A stretch of DNA of 64,000 bases from Kuschelorhynchus macadamiae (GCA_030620095.1 JAUTXW010000537.1:1761501-1825500), one strand, 5' to 3'; positions 1 to 11,685 are shown, counted from the first letter of the stretch. The notes: generated by a model from the letters alone, not told the origin. Made by a program: numbers and translations.

Positions 1-360
1 ATCAGAATAGGTGTATGCGAATAACTCTCAGGGAAAAAGAGAAACATCTATAAAAAATATGCTAAAGGCATTGAATTGGCTCTCTGTAGAATCCTTTTTA
101 AAGTATCAAATATTGATTCTTATACATAAAATGAAAAATAGACTAACGCCTCACCATCTGACACGAAAACTTATCATGAATAAGTCTATACATGCGTATC
201 TAACGAGAAATAACCAAAATTTTTATGTATTTACGAAAAATAAAAGAATTTCTTAGTAAGCAATTTACCATGGGGGTTTGATCGAGTTTAAATCTTTACC
301 ACAAAAAATTAAGGATAGTCCAAAATTAGATTCATTTAAGAAACTGTTAAAAAACACTTA
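1..360 (+). pseudogene. LINE reverse transcriptase C-terminus, copy 1 (Jockey/CR1-like)
   Basis: This is the C-terminal tail of a non-LTR retrotransposon ORF2. After the RT core such proteins end with a motif like RCMRII...LNWLSV...IHKMKN...LPQKIKDS...FKKLLK. Here one frame reads KNMLKALNWLSVES then LILIHKMKNRLTPHHL, and another frame from about 283 reads EFKSLPQKIKDSPKLDSF and KKLLKNT before a stop at about 358. A stop near 254 and a frame change break it. Only the tail is present, the core being outside the window or lost. Family placement rests on motif memory and is firm at the level of non-LTR RT, not of clade. Confidence 0.75.
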
Positions 361-619
361 ATGGGAGAGTGATGATTGTGATATTCGATAGCTACCTATC
401 GATATCATCGGAAACCTATCCTCATTATTGCACATTTATCGGCACTTATCCATAATTATCGATATATCGATATTTTTTTATTTGCCTATTATTAAACAAT
501 GTCGCTGATCTACCAGTTACCATCGATAAAAAGCCTAAGATAAGCCTGTAAATCTCTCTGTTACTAATTATGTAATGTTTAAGTTGATTTTTTATCTTGG
601 AGAACTGCTCTATTTGGAA

Positions 620-1020
620 CGTAAGTTTAGTTAATGCTGCGAGAATTATTGCACTGGATTCTATTGAAGGTAACCCTCGATTGCCATTAAGATCTAGAGC
701 AAGGAAATTAAACATTAGCAAGTCTGAGTTGCAACGTATTTATGCTGCCAATAATATAAAAGCCTTCAAACCAGGCTATTTTCATTAAGAAGAGGACGAT
801 GATTCCCATCGTTTAATTTTTTGCTAGATTGGGTGAAAAATTATTAAAAAATCGAAATTTTTACAAAAATATAAATTCTTCGCAAAATTGTCGTTTTTGG
901 GAAACAGAAAACCCAAACTTTACTATTCATGGGAGAAGACAATACTTTCTTAAAGTAAACATATGGTGTGTTATTTTGCCTATTTTACAACAACAAATTA
1001 ATCCTACCTCAACTGGTCTT
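620..1020 (+). pseudogene. Tc1/mariner-superfamily transposase remnant, copy 1
   Basis: Conceptual translation gives a helix-turn-helix part (NPRLPLRSRARKLNISKSEL, then QRIYAANNIKAFKPGYFH), a stop, then SHRLIF..LDWV, and finally SSQNCRFWETENPNFTIHGR followed by VNIWCVILP. This order matches insect mariner-like transposases that have HTH, then an FTDE-type first acidic block, then SQNCRYW..ENP and NVWCGI. The segment around the first catalytic Asp is missing, because KNRNFYKNI joins straight to NSSQNCRFW. The DDE triad is therefore incomplete and the copy is dead. It is fused upstream of the LINE tail that starts the second repeat unit. Confidence 0.65.
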
Positions 1021-1029
1021 TAGCTCATC

Positions 1030-1437
1030 GGTACTCTATTTTGCTACCAAAAATGATCTAAACAGGATACAAAAGCATCAGAATAGGTGTATGCGAATAT
1101 TTCTCAGGGAAAAAGAGAAACACCTATAAAAAATATGCTAAAGGCATTGAATTGGCTCTCTGTAGAATCCTATTTAAAGTATCAAATATTGATTCTTATT
1201 CATAAAATGAAAAATAGACTAACGCCTCACCATCTGACAGGAAAACTTATCATGAATAAGTCTATACATGCGTATCTAACGAGAAATAACCAAAATTTTT
1301 ATGTATTTACGAAAAATAAAAGAATTTCTGAGTAAGCACTATACCCCGGGGGTTTGATCGAGTTTAAATCTTTACCACAAAAAATTAAGGATAGTCCAAA
1401 ATTAGATTCATTTAAGAAACTGTTAAAAAACACTTAA
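1030..1437 (+). pseudogene. LINE reverse transcriptase C-terminus, copy 2
   Basis: This is the same RT tail as at 1-360, with slightly more of the upstream part: one frame reads LNRIQKHQNRCMRIF (about 1050-1100) and then shifts frame near 1118 into PIKNMLKALNWLSVES, LILIHKMKNRLTPHHL and so on. The reading ends with EFKSLPQKIKDSPKLDSF and KKLLKNT, stop near 1434. The frameshift in a purine run (ggaaaaagagaaacacct) is common to both copies, so it predates the tandem duplication. Non-functional. Confidence 0.75.
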
Positions 1438-1699
1438 TGGGAGAGTGATGATTGTGATATTCGATAGCTACCTATCGATATCATCGGAAACCTATCCTCA
1501 TTATTGCACATTTATCGGCACTTATCCATAATTATCGATATATCGATATTTTTTTATTTGCCTATTATTAAACAATGTCGCTGATCTACCAGTTACCATC
1601 GATAAAAAGCCCAAGATAAGCCTGTAAATCTCTCTGTTACTAATTATGTAATGTTTAAGTTGATTTTTTATCTTGGAGAACTGCTCTATTTGGAACGTA

Positions 1700-2205
1700 A
1701 GTTTAGTTGCGAGAATTATTGCACTGGATTCTATTGAAGGTAACCCTCGATTGCCATTAAGATCTAGAGCAAGGAAATTAAACATTAGCAACTCTGAGTT
1801 GCAACGTATTTATGCTGTTTAAAATTATTGCACTGGATTCTAAAGGTAACCCTCAATTGCCATTAAGATCTGTGAAATTAAACATTAGCAACTCTGAGTT
1901 GCAACGTATTTATGCTGCCAATAAACCCTTCAAACCAGGCTATTTTCATTAAGAAGAGGACGATGATTCCTATCGTTTAATTTTTTGCTAGATTGGGTAA
2001 AAAATTATTAAAAAATCGAAATTTTTACAAAAATATAAATTCTTCGCAAAATTGTCGTTTCTGGGAAAAAGAAAACCCAAACTTTACTATTCATGGGAGA
2101 AGACAATACTTTCTTAAAGTAAACATATGGTGTGCTATTTTGCCTATGAGTTAAAGCCAACATTGAAAAATTATTTGAAAACGGCGGAAGCCATATTAAA
2201 TAATG
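1700..2205 (+). pseudogene. Tc1/mariner-superfamily transposase remnant, copy 2
   Basis: This is the second copy of the remnant at 620-1020, with an extra partial duplication of the HTH part (about 1820-1925). After VNIWCAILPM it runs directly into a piece reading VKANIEKLFENGGSHIK and a stop at about 2198. That fits the short C-terminal tail of this transposase type (usually xxNGGHxxH). The middle of the catalytic domain is therefore deleted. Frameshifts and stops are numerous. It is a fossil and gives the 3' boundary of the duplicated chimera. Confidence 0.55.
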
Positions 2206-2249
2206 TTTCAGATTTTCTTTTATTTTTGAGCAAAGCAGAAGCAATATGC

Positions 2250-2690
2250 ATTTTTTTTTAATTTAGAGAGTAGCCACTATCTTACTGAATTTTATAATCT
2301 TTCTAGTATTGTTTTAATATAAACTTTGAACTCGAAACTTGTCTATCAATATAATATAATAAAAATATAAATTTTTTTGTTAAAATTATGATTTTTTTGG
2401 AGCCAAATTAATAAAGTGAACCAATTCTTTCATATCCTTGTGTGTTACTTATATAGAGAAAATGTACTTTACCTACACAGGAAATAAAAAAAATCATTTC
2501 TTTCAAGACCTATTTGAGTGTTCAAAAATGAAAATAAGACTGAAAATAATGTATATTCAAGCAGGCCTAGGCAGCGAAACGTCCAATTTCAGCTAGAACA
2601 TTTTTGATCATTTACACCTCTTTGTTCACCTAATCTGGGACACACCGTATAAAAACGTTTTGATCGGCAAGCCTTTAATGAAAACGTCCA
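2250..2690. other. No recognised gene
   Basis: AT-rich DNA without convincing coding signal. About 2575-2650 holds a short moderately GC-rich patch ending in ctgggacacaccgtataaa, of the kind seen at ends of insect MITEs, but no partner terminus was found. Confidence 0.5.
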
Positions 2691-2699
2691 GGAAACGTA

Positions 2700-3400
2700 A
2701 TTCAGAAGAAGTGTTTTATACAAGATAATCAGGATAATATAATAAATGATACATCAGATATTTCAAGAATGACGTTCATCAAAAATAATAGTAATTCAGA
2801 AAATTATAAGCTATGTCAAGAAATCATTAAAGGGAAAGATTAACTTTTAAATACCTATTAAAGATCAAATAATTCAACTACTTAGAAATAAAATAATTTT
2901 ATTACAAGAGGATATTCAAGTATTGTTAGAAAATCAACATATAAATAGTGGTGATTTAAATTTCAAGAGGATATTAATTTGGTTACACAAATTGTGTACT
3001 TCAAAATTCTAAACCAAATAAAAATAATATTTCTGAATAAGAATTTATTTCTATAACCATTAGGCCAAATGCTGTACAAGAATTAAAATAAAAGATTATC
3101 TAGGAAAAAATATCGACGCAAATTCACTAAATATTGAGGCAAAAAAGTACAAAATTTAAAATATGGATGGGTTAAAATCTAGCACTAAAGAGCAGGTAGA
3201 AAAAGTTAAACTAGAAGTAGAAAAATGTAGGTACCTAGTAATTATAATACAAAATGCCAGCATAAAAGAAATATATGCCTTAAAATAGTTGGAATAGACA
3301 AATTGTTAAATGAAGAAGACTTAAGGAAAGCAATATTTAAGCAAAATATAAATATGAAGAAATGAAACATAATTTTATGGCATTATGGAAATTAATGTTA
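2700..3400 (+). pseudogene. Probable LINE ORF1 (gag-like) remnant
   Basis: Broken reading frames carry text typical of the region before the zinc knuckles of arthropod LINE ORF1 proteins: LKSSTKEQVEKVKLEVEK (about 3172-3225), then LKIVGIDKLLNEEDLRKA and IFKQNINMKK (about 3280-3365). ORF1 proteins commonly have a KIVGI-like strand after a long helix, followed by CCHC knuckles; no knuckles are seen here. Many stops and frameshifts. The assignment is by resemblance only. It could belong to the same element type as the RT tails upstream, but no continuous element links them. Confidence 0.4.
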
Positions 3401-3479
3401 ATGAGTATTGAAAAGAGAATGGTTTTTGTTAATTTTTCTGGCTGTAGTGCCTTTGAATTCTATTGATATTTTGGGCTGT

Positions 3480-4180
3480 TTATTAGAACTGATGAAAAGT
3501 AAGTATTATGCATTTATTTTTTGTCAACTAATAACAACGAAAGTATTATAAAATATTAAAACACTAGTTTCATAAGACGTTATTTTATATCACACGATTT
3601 AGGTTAAAAAACGAACCGCGGGCGAGTGAGATTAAATGTTAAATTAAAAATACGGGTATTTTATCTTTTTTTTCAATTTTTTGCATTTTACTTAAAAAAA
3701 ACATTTTCAAGTTCAACAGAAGCGCACCACTTTTGTTTTTCATTTATGAAACATGGCCAGTTTTAAATTTAAAGGGGTCATAACTCTGCGTATTGAATTG
3801 GATTCCTCCTTAATTGCATTTAAGTTTAATTTCTTTAGCAGGGAAAACCAATATTCATTGATCAGTTTGACCTAATTGATTGATTATTGCTTCTATTAGC
3901 TTGACTTCAGTTTCCTGTTTACGTCATAAGGGTTGTCTTCCTGAATTTCTTTGAGATCTTCTTTGTGCAAATATAGGACTCGAAAAAGATTTCTTGACAT
4001 TGACATATGAGAAGGTAGATTATTTTGTTATTTACAACAAATGATTCAAGCTAAATTTTTGTTCCAACAAGCAAGGTGTTTTTTAATGATACTGGTATAG
4101 CCATTTGTTTTAAGCCCTATCTTGCAAAAGTTTTAGTTCGAAAAAAGTCATCTGCTCTTATTTAGGTTGTTCACATGTAT
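3480..4180. other. No recognised gene
   Basis: AT-rich sequence without a supported coding region. It may hold the 3' end of the minus-strand Gypsy-like element that follows, but no LTR, polypurine tract or matching direct repeat could be identified. Confidence 0.4.
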
Positions 4181-4198
4181 TTTGCCATGTGTGATTGT

Positions 4199-4567
4199 TC
4201 ACATATATTTTCCATGTGTGGACGTTGTTAGTGTTTTTGGTTGTGGTTTAAATATATTTGGTTTATCACGGTCCTCATTTATTTTGGATAAAGTGGAATG
4301 TCTTTCAATAACACCGTTTGATTGTGGATGATGAGAAGAACAAAAATGTATTTGTATCGTGTGTGGTTGTAATAGTTCCGTCACAACAGTATTTTTGAAT
4401 TCTGTTCCGTTGTCAACAATATTTTTAGGTTTGACAAGGTTAAAGAGCTTTGAATCAATAATTTCAATACATTGAATATTTGATGAACTACATCTTAACC
4501 TAATATAAATTTCCCTACAAGTAGTTTTCTGAATAATAAATGCGATTCGACTTATTTTGGGTTCCAA
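4199..4567 (-). pseudogene. Second partial Gypsy-like integrase core
   Basis: This 122-codon open stretch reads NIVDNGTEFKNTVVTELLQP, then HFCSSHHPQSNGVIERHSTL. These are the second Asp block (DNGTEF) and the catalytic Glu block (HPQSNGVIER) of a retroelement integrase core (D,D-35-E type). It duplicates the integrase stretch at about 4900-4620 with moderate divergence, so the two are separate copies brought side by side. The first catalytic Asp and the zinc-binding N-terminus are missing. Confidence 0.8.
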
Positions 4568-4599
4568 AAGTTTTTCATTGTGTTAGTTCAATTTTTCGA

Positions 4600-6030
4600 A
4601 AGAAAGAGTGTTCATTGATTCTGGATAAAATGGAATTAGTCTTTCAATGACACCGTTTGATTGTGGATGGTGAGGTGAACAAAAATGTTTTTTTATCTTG
4701 TGTGGTTGTAATAGTTCTGTCACAATAGTATTTTTGAATTATGTTACGTTGTCAACAATAATTTTGGTAGGTATTCCGTAATGTGAGAACAAAGTTATTA
4801 GTTTATCAGATATTTCTGTTGCAGATAATGTTTGTAAATGGTATGCTTGTGCATATTTCGAAAAGTTACCAATGATAGTTAGTAACTTTCCTTTATCTAG
4901 GATTTAGGTATCTAGGTGATACCTAAATAGGTTAGGATAGGTTCGGTCGCGGTTGCAATAATGTGCATTGAATTTTTATTGTGTGTCGTTCATATTTGCT
5001 TCTTTGGTAAATGTGACATTCGTTAATATATGTCTGAATTGACTTTTTTTAATTTTGGCAATATTTTTTTTTTATAAGTTGTTTCTGTTTCATCTATTTC
5101 ATGGTAATTTTTTATAATTTCCGAAATCTCATTTTCATTTATAACGTTAAGTTTTTAAACCTAAGGGATGGTCATGTTTTTTAATACCTTACCAAAAGGT
5201 TCGTAGATGGATGAGTCTGCGACCTAAAGAAAGTATAGTTTATCGGGTACTACATTTTCTTTATTAAACTGCAATACATCATTTTTAACATCATTTTCTG
5301 ATAATTGCTCCATTAAGCGTCTTTCTTTTCAAATAATATCTTCTTGGACTTGCTGGTGAGTGTAAGACTTACCGTCCAAATTATTATTTTGAATGATACC
5401 ATAGTTAACAGCTGTTTCGATTAATGGTACACTTAATATTGGGTCTTGTTCGTTATTGGTATGTACAGTTTGACGGTTGTCATCTGCTGGTATGTCGGAA
5501 ATTTAGTTCTGTGTTTCGATATCAGGTTAGCAAGCAAAGGTACTATCTTTCTATAGTCAGGCACTTTTTTTTCTTAAGGGTCCGTGACGCATACGCAAAT
5601 CGTAGGTCTTGGCTTATATTACCTTGCGATAGGACCGCACATATGGCTACATTACAGGCATCATAAGTTAACGAGAAGTCGGGATAATGTAACATAGATT
5701 GATTAATTAATAAAATTTTACATGTTTCTTGGTCTAACATTGTATTCATTTGTGTTTTAACTTTTTTCTGTACAAACGGATACCAATATGTTTTGGTGAA
5801 TACAGATTGTTCGTCAGTAGTTTTAATTTGATGTTTAACCTTACTTCTAAATGTTAAAGGCGTGTTGTCAGAATAAAAAATGTTCGAAAATTCTTGTAAG
5901 ATTTTCGTCTTTTTTTTTTTTCGTTAAAATGATTAGTACGAATTTGGTTGGGGTCAAAATTAACTGGTCTCAGAGAATCATTAAAGTTGTTAAAATATAT
6001 TTTCAATATTTTGAGTATCAAATTTTTCAA
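4600..6030 (-). pseudogene. Gypsy-like pol remnant with RT core deleted
   Basis: The N-terminal RT lead-in reads NQIRTNHFNE, KILQEFSNIFYSDNTPLTF and KTYWYPF (about 6000-5760), ending in VKTQMNTMLDQ. The same frame then continues as CKILLINQSMLHYPDFSLTY, DACNVAICAVLSQG and FAYASRTL, which is the thumb/RNase H start (5749-5543). The palm with its YxDD box is absent between MLDQ and CKILL. Further on, a zinc-binding-type stretch and integrase core text (LLTIIGNFSKYAQAYHL, SHYGIPTKIIVDN, HHPQSNGVIER) occupy about 4910-4620. A stop replaces the residue after the DN of the second catalytic block. Non-functional. Confidence 0.8.
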
Positions 6031-6449
6031 CACTAAAAGACTCGGAGATATTTAATTTTATGGGTTGAGATAATAAGTGGATCATAAGTTATATAATTAG
6101 AATAAAATATATTTGAAACTTTGCGATCAATAAATGATTTTGTTAGAAAATTTTAAATTTTCAAATATTCAGGGAACAACTTACTAGTATTACTATTGTT
6201 AATGATATTATCAAGGGCGTTATGTTTCGTGGTCGTCTAGAGTAACATAGGGAAAATGTCCGTAATTTCTCGATCAAGCGTATAACCTTCTCGGTCATTT
6301 CGTTCGGGTATTGACCTATATGTTGCTCAACGTTTGTTTATGTTCCGTGATCTCTATTTTATGGTAGTAGTATATCCGTCTTCGTCGTTATAAATATTAA
6401 AATTCTTCAACTATAAAATGTTGTGGCTAATTGGGCTTAAAATAATGTT

Positions 6450-7140
6450 TATTATTGGATGGTTGACGATTCCCAAGTGTCGGACTAAATGTGGTATTTG
6501 TCTGTCTCGTCGATATACTCATCGAAGTAGGTTGTGGTAACGACTAACGAGTAGTTTAGATTAGGTTTAAATACATTATTATAATATTTGATCGAAGTTT
6601 AAACATTTGTGAATTTGTTGGAAATTTCTTAGTATTTGATTATAATTAGGCTTTATTGGAACGAAATGTTGATTTAGTATAAAATAAGTTGTGGGATGTA
6701 TGCATGTATTTATCAAATTGTGCATTTCAATTGTAATTAGAGGGTTGAGAGTAGAATTGATTATATCAAGGCCTAGAATGTTGTCTAGGCGGTTCTTGGT
6801 TATTGTGTTTTGAAATATTTTGTGTATTATATTCTTTTACAAATTGCATGGCTGTAGGGGGATCACTTGGATGCATACAACATAGTTTATCTTACCTATT
6901 GGTTCTTTAATACCCGATAGAAAAAATTTTAGAGCTCAAACATTGCTATATCGATATATGAATACTATCAAAAAATGGCACGGAATTTCATTATTTTGTT
7001 GCATAAGCATTACTAAACGCTGATCAGCAAAATATCTGCTCTCAATATTTTTAATTCATTCGAAATTGTAAGGTTTTTGGTACCTAACACTAATTTTGCG
7101 TTTCGGGATAATTCACCCATTACTAAATTAAGTGAATTAT
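6450..7140 (-). pseudogene. Gypsy-like gag remnant
   Basis: Minus-strand frames read LSRNAKLVLGTKNLTISNEL, then SRYFADQRLVMLMQQNNEIP, FLSGIKEPIGKI (about 6930-6890), and later DPPTAMQFVKEYN and YSQPSNYN. The phrase F.SGIKEPIG followed by a P.T...A..FV.EY block is characteristic of the capsid C-terminal part of insect Gypsy/mdg-type gag. Frames are broken several times and stops are frequent. No CCHC box is visible. It lies immediately upstream (in the minus sense) of the pol remnant, as expected for gag. Confidence 0.55.
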
Positions 7141-7159
7141 TATTTTGGAAATTATCGGG

Positions 7160-7580
7160 TTATTAAAACCATAAAAATATCACAAGAAATAATGCATTAA
7201 TATACCATGGTATACTTAAAACTAATTCATAAATGGGTGAAGAGAGAAGGTAGTAAAATAACACGCTGCTTTTGTAAATTTGTAAAAAGAAAGATGTTCT
7301 CATTAATTAAAAATAAATTATATTAAATACAATGTTGTTCTACAACTAAAAACTGTACAAAAACAAAATCTGCTTAGTTGTGTATTTGTGTAAAATTTAT
7401 GTATTAACAGGTTGCACCAATTTTAACAGGCAAGTTACGTCTTATATTATATGTATCTATACAAGCTGAATCAGTACGTAAGCTAGTTATTTGGACATAT
7501 ATTTTATGAAAAATATGATATTTAATTAACGATTTGTAAAGTATAATACGCGAAAAACATATTAAGAGCTACCTACCAAA
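7160..7580. other. No recognised gene
   Basis: AT-rich sequence between the Gypsy-like remnant and the first ATGGCGG-array repeat. No LTR was identified and there is no coding signal. Confidence 0.4.
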
Positions 7581-7584
7581 AGAT

Positions 7585-8770
7585 CGGTAAATTTCTTTTA
7601 CACGGAGCTTGTTATGAATCTTTTCTTTTATTACGACTAGTGAAGCGTGATCTAATTTAGTTCAGTATATAGATATTTAGTAACACATATATAGTCTTTT
7701 CAAATATCTTAATTGCGCGCCCTTTTACTCCATCTATTGGATTCATACCAATATTTTTCCAGTTTCTACGACGCTAGACTTGATTTTTGGGAATAATTTA
7801 AAATAAACTCAATAAGTAGTTTTTACATTGACACACAGCGCCATTTTGTTACGTCATGCTGAATTCGTACCAGTTTATCCCTATATCAAGTCAATTGAAT
7901 AAGATTTTTTTTTCGTTGATTGTTTAGAAAATTTATATGACCACCATTTTGTTCCGCCATCTCGAATTTGTACCACAAGCAGTTTAGCCTTATATCACAC
8001 TTAATGCTTGCACAAAATTTGAAATTAATCTAATAAATAGTTTTTTCAGGCTAATTTTTTAAATATTTTATTAGGCCACCATTTTGTTTTACTATCTTAT
8101 ATTGGTATAAAAATTTTACCAGGTCATTCCTATGTAACGCTTGATTTGTGTGCATAATTTGAGGTAAATGGATAATTTTTCAAAGAATTTTAACGTTTCA
8201 GTAAGCCGCCATCTTGTTCTGGCATATTGGATTTGACCAGAATATTACCAGGTCATCAACATATAACCCTTAATTTTTGACTAAGATTTGAACTCAATGT
8301 GATAAGTAAATTTTAAGCTATGCCGCGAACTGACAGTCAAACCAACAGATGGACTGAGAGCATTGATAAAACATATTTTTTGGCATCTGGTACGATAAAA
8401 CGTGAAGATATATCGCTATTTTATTCCGCTATCTTGGATTCATACCAAAATTTTATCAGTTGATTCCTAGATAATACTTGATTTTGCAAAATTTGCACTA
8501 GCCGCCATTTTGTTTTGAAATACTGGATTTTTACCGAAATGTTACAGGTCATCCCCACATGACCCGTAACTTTTGACGAAAATTTAAAGTCAATCGGGTA
8601 AGTAGTTTTTTAGCTATGCCGCGAAGAGGCAGACTGACAGACAGACAGGGTTATGGAATTGAGAAAACGTGTCTTTCGACATCTAGGGATCCCGAAACGT
8701 ACAGATCTAAAACAATCGCGGAGGGTGATTTTTGCCACGATTACAATACTTCCGTTTTACGAGTAAAAAG
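7585..8770 (+). mobile_element. ATGGCGG-array repeat, copy 1
   Basis: Forward copy of a family seen nine times in the window. The A end is recognised by sequence like aatttcttttacacggagc then gttatgaatc, followed by tttattacgactagtgaagc. The body has imperfect modules with ccgccattttgttccgccat and ttaccaggtcat motifs. The B end has a GACA-rich tract (about 8627-8650), catctagggatcccgaaacg, and finally gattacaatacttccgtttt. No coding capacity is conserved between copies. The short open frame at 8616-8912 is a by-product. Probably a non-autonomous mobile repeat. Confidence 0.75.
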
Positions 8771-8789
8771 TAGTTCATCCGTAATTCCA

Positions 8790-9385
8790 GTTTTAAGTAT
8801 CAGTCTTTCAAAAAATCTACTCTTTCTAATACATAGTTTAGATTCATCAAATTCAGTGGGAGTAATAGTGAAAAAGAGCCTAAATATACATTTTTCTTCG
8901 AATTTAGGGTAAAAGAGATAAATTACCTCAATTGAAAACCCACATTTCTGTTCTAAACATTAAAACATTACTTTAAGTTTTAAAAGTTTCTTAGCTTAAC
9001 CAATAAATAGCGACAATGCAAGTTTGACTACAGAAAATGCACTTTTTTGTCATGATTAGACAGTAAATAGTATTCAATTGTTCTCAAAATCTCTAGAACC
9101 AAAAAACACTATACTAACCGATTAACGTAATTAAAATGACTGACGTATGTGACATTCAGTGACATCATCTTTTCAGTGTAACACCTCATTAACGCAACTA
9201 ATATACAGATATTCCTGTCTATTTAATCCATGTCCAATATATAATCTAAAAAATTAGAAACCACATGATATCAAGGATTTTCGAATTTTGTTCATAATCT
9301 TATTTGCGGTTAATGCATTTTGAAAAAAAAATAAAAATATATTACTAGTGAGCTGTAATAAGTATACCAAAATTTTAGAACTTTC
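8790..9385. other. No recognised gene
   Basis: AT-rich DNA without coding signal or clear repeat structure. Confidence 0.4.
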
Positions 9386-10509
9386 TTTCTAGTACAACGG
9401 TTAAAAATTGCTATTCAATTTGAAAATGAAATTTACTGTTTTTGTACAAACCGACCAAACTGAATGTTTTATTTTTTTAAATGTATGTTTTTTGTACAAT
9501 TTGAAACTGCACTAAAAACATTGTTTTAATTAGAAATTCGTTTTAAATTCTTATTGAAAGAAAAATTTTATTAAATATTATTTATATAACTAGATGTGAG
9601 AAAAAATAAATATACCAAATAGTTACAAAGACTTCTTTAAAAAAAATGTAGTTATTAATATTTTATTTTTATTATTTAAAAAACAATATGTTTTCAGTAA
9701 AAAGACAAATTGTTACGTGTTTAAATATGAAATGAAATGTACATTATTTTTTAATAAAATAGTAATGCCGCGAGACGAGACAAAATTTGTACTCTCGTTT
9801 CGTTTCATCTTTTAGAAAACGAAATATCTTTCTTATATTTAAATATATTTTATTAATAATAATAATAGTAATATGCATAATAACACCATTTTTTTTGAAT
9901 ACATGATGTACAAGGGCACAATAAATAATTATTATGTAATTTAATGTTTCTGTGAGTAGGATGTTTCAAAAAAACATAAATAACAAAAACACACATATAA
10001 ATGAAGTTGCTTCAATATTTTTGATGTTCAAATTATACTTAAATTTAGAGCTTGTGAAATTTCAAACTCAGATAACACTCCACCAAATGTTAATAATTTA
10101 GCACAGCCCTTTCTGTACACTTAATAACCTAAAATTCTCTTGATAAATCTTGGAATTACTTGTTTTTAAATTTCTTCTCTTAAAGCAGCATGGTAACTTC
10201 TTATAAATTGAGTTGCCTTTAAAAATTACCATAACTTTTTTGTATTTTATGGGATTAATTTTGTAATCAAAATTTAAAAACATATATATTAAACAATTTT
10301 AAGAAATTTAGGTTTATACCTGTTTATAATATTAAAAATGCTTCTGAAAAATCACAAAAAAATCTAGCGCCAAGCGAAAATATTTGAAATGTTTGCCAAT
10401 ATTAATGTCCATTTTATTTTTATTAACTAGCACTATAATGAAAACATTTTGCTTGCAACAAGTTCACAATCTAAGCCAAATTTCAGATACATTTTTGAAA
10501 TTCAAATCT

Positions 10510-10513
<4 letters not shown>

Positions 10514-10546
<33 letters not shown>
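10514..10546. repeat. (TA)n microsatellite
   Basis: Uninterrupted TA dinucleotide tract of about 33 bp. Confidence 0.95.
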
Positions 10547-10549
<3 letters not shown>

Positions 10550-11175
10550 ATTTAAAATATTTCCGCCAAACCTATTATTAACATTTTAAGTATTTGTTGA
10601 AGTGTATTATTTAGTAAAATAATAATTTGAGACAAACTAATTATACCTGCCCAGGGTCATGATATTTACGCGATGCAATCTAGTGGATATAGGTTTTGAA
10701 ACTTAAGCTTTTAGCTAATAATTTTAACAAGTTTCAAATAAACTACGTTAACTCGATGAAATAAAACGCAAAAACCTCTAGCTACAAATCCAAAGCCTAG
10801 CTTTTAATAGCGGCAAACCGTTAAATATTGACCCTGCCAATGAACTAAATAGTACTTTTAGTTCATTGCGCTCCACATTTTATTTAATAATTTTAGTTTT
10901 GATAAAAGGTATTTTATGCATGAAAATTAATGAAATCTTGTATACTTTATAAATCGGTTGTAGGAAAAATAAATTATAATTTTTGCTTTATTTTTTAAAT
11001 AATCTGAGGAGGGGGGACAATCATATTTTAATCGAAGAAAATTTTAATACAAAAATCTATATTGAACTGACTATGCATTCTTTTCACAAGTTTCTAGTGC
11101 ATACAAAACACTAATAAAATGTAAGAAAAACCATGTTTGTACATCGATTACTCCGCGATAGTTTGACCAATTTAG

Positions 11176-11475
11176 GTGAAATTTCCAGGATATTGCCGGA
11201 GTGGTCCCATAACAATAATATTAAAAATGGAGGAATGGCGCCATTTTGTTTTGAACGCCAAGATATATTGCAAAAAGGTTTTTAATATTCTAGTCTCGCG
11301 TCTCGAATCTACGCGTTCACCATTATATCAGGAAAAAATATTATGCAGTGGGCTATTTGTTAAACCTGATTTTTACAATAAAACTGGTATAGATAAAACT
11401 AAAAAGGATGAAATAAAAATTTTTACAAAAAAAATAAACCGACTACAAAAAGATGCACTAATAAGTGAAAAATAA
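11176..11475 (+). other. 99-codon open frame, unrecognised
   Basis: An open frame from ATG with a Lys-rich C-terminus (KTKKDEIKIFTKKINRLQKD) sits inside the nested inverted repeats; its end overlaps the left arm of a foldback repeat. No domain, signal peptide or membrane segment is recognisable. It may be chance in AT-rich DNA, or a remnant of an element-encoded protein. Low confidence that it is a gene. Confidence 0.15.
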
Positions 11476-11685
11476 TATTTTATTCCACCCTAAAAAATTT
11501 GACTGCGTGAAGTCTACGCTAAACTTATTCTTAATGATTTAATCACAAAAACATAATCATGTATACAGTCAATTCGGTGTTTTGATGCCTAATACTACGC
11601 GTATAACGTCTTACTGTCTTTATTAATTTGACGCCGACTTCACGGAGTCAAATTTTCAGGGTGGAATAAATTATTATTTTTCACT
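11464..11685. repeat. 222-bp foldback MITE
   Basis: Arms of about 50 bp (11464-11514 and 11636-11685) are inverted near-perfect copies starting agtgaaaaataata and including ttattccaccct and ttgact.cgtgaagtc. The loop is about 120 bp. Typical of a small non-autonomous foldback DNA element, inserted in a larger inverted-repeat element. Confidence 0.8.

Larger units (their letters stand above)
1..2146 (+). repeat. 1,076-bp tandem duplication of a LINE/mariner chimera
   Basis: The sequence starting at 1 (atcagaataggtgtatgcga) restarts at 1077 with near identity. The unit is 1,076 bp: LINE RT tail, an AT-rich stretch with many tatcgat motifs (about 380-480 and 1455-1550), then a mariner-type transposase remnant. 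The second unit has its own internal partial duplication (about 1710-1805 repeated at 1820-1925) and diverges after about 2146. The first unit is cut by the window edge, so more copies may lie upstream. Confidence 0.9.
4190..7150 (-). mobile_element. Degenerate Gypsy-like LTR retroelement (gag-pol), LTRs not found
   Basis: Read on the minus strand, the parts follow Gypsy order: gag (about 7140-6450), start of RT (about 6010-5750), RNase H (about 5749-5543), linker and zinc-binding region, integrase core (about 4910-4600), then a second partial integrase (4567-4199). No LTR pair or primer-binding site was recognised at either end. The duplicated integrase and a deleted RT core show rearrangement as well as point decay. 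Confidence 0.75.

Noticed and set aside
446..721. 91-codon minus-strand open frame (and its repeat at 1522-1791)
   Set aside because: Antisense to the mariner-type HTH remnant; the plus strand carries the recognisable protein text.
8616..8912. 98-codon open frame starting MPRRGRLTDRQ
   Set aside because: Reads through the GACA tract and B end of the ATGGCGG-array repeat; not conserved in other copies.
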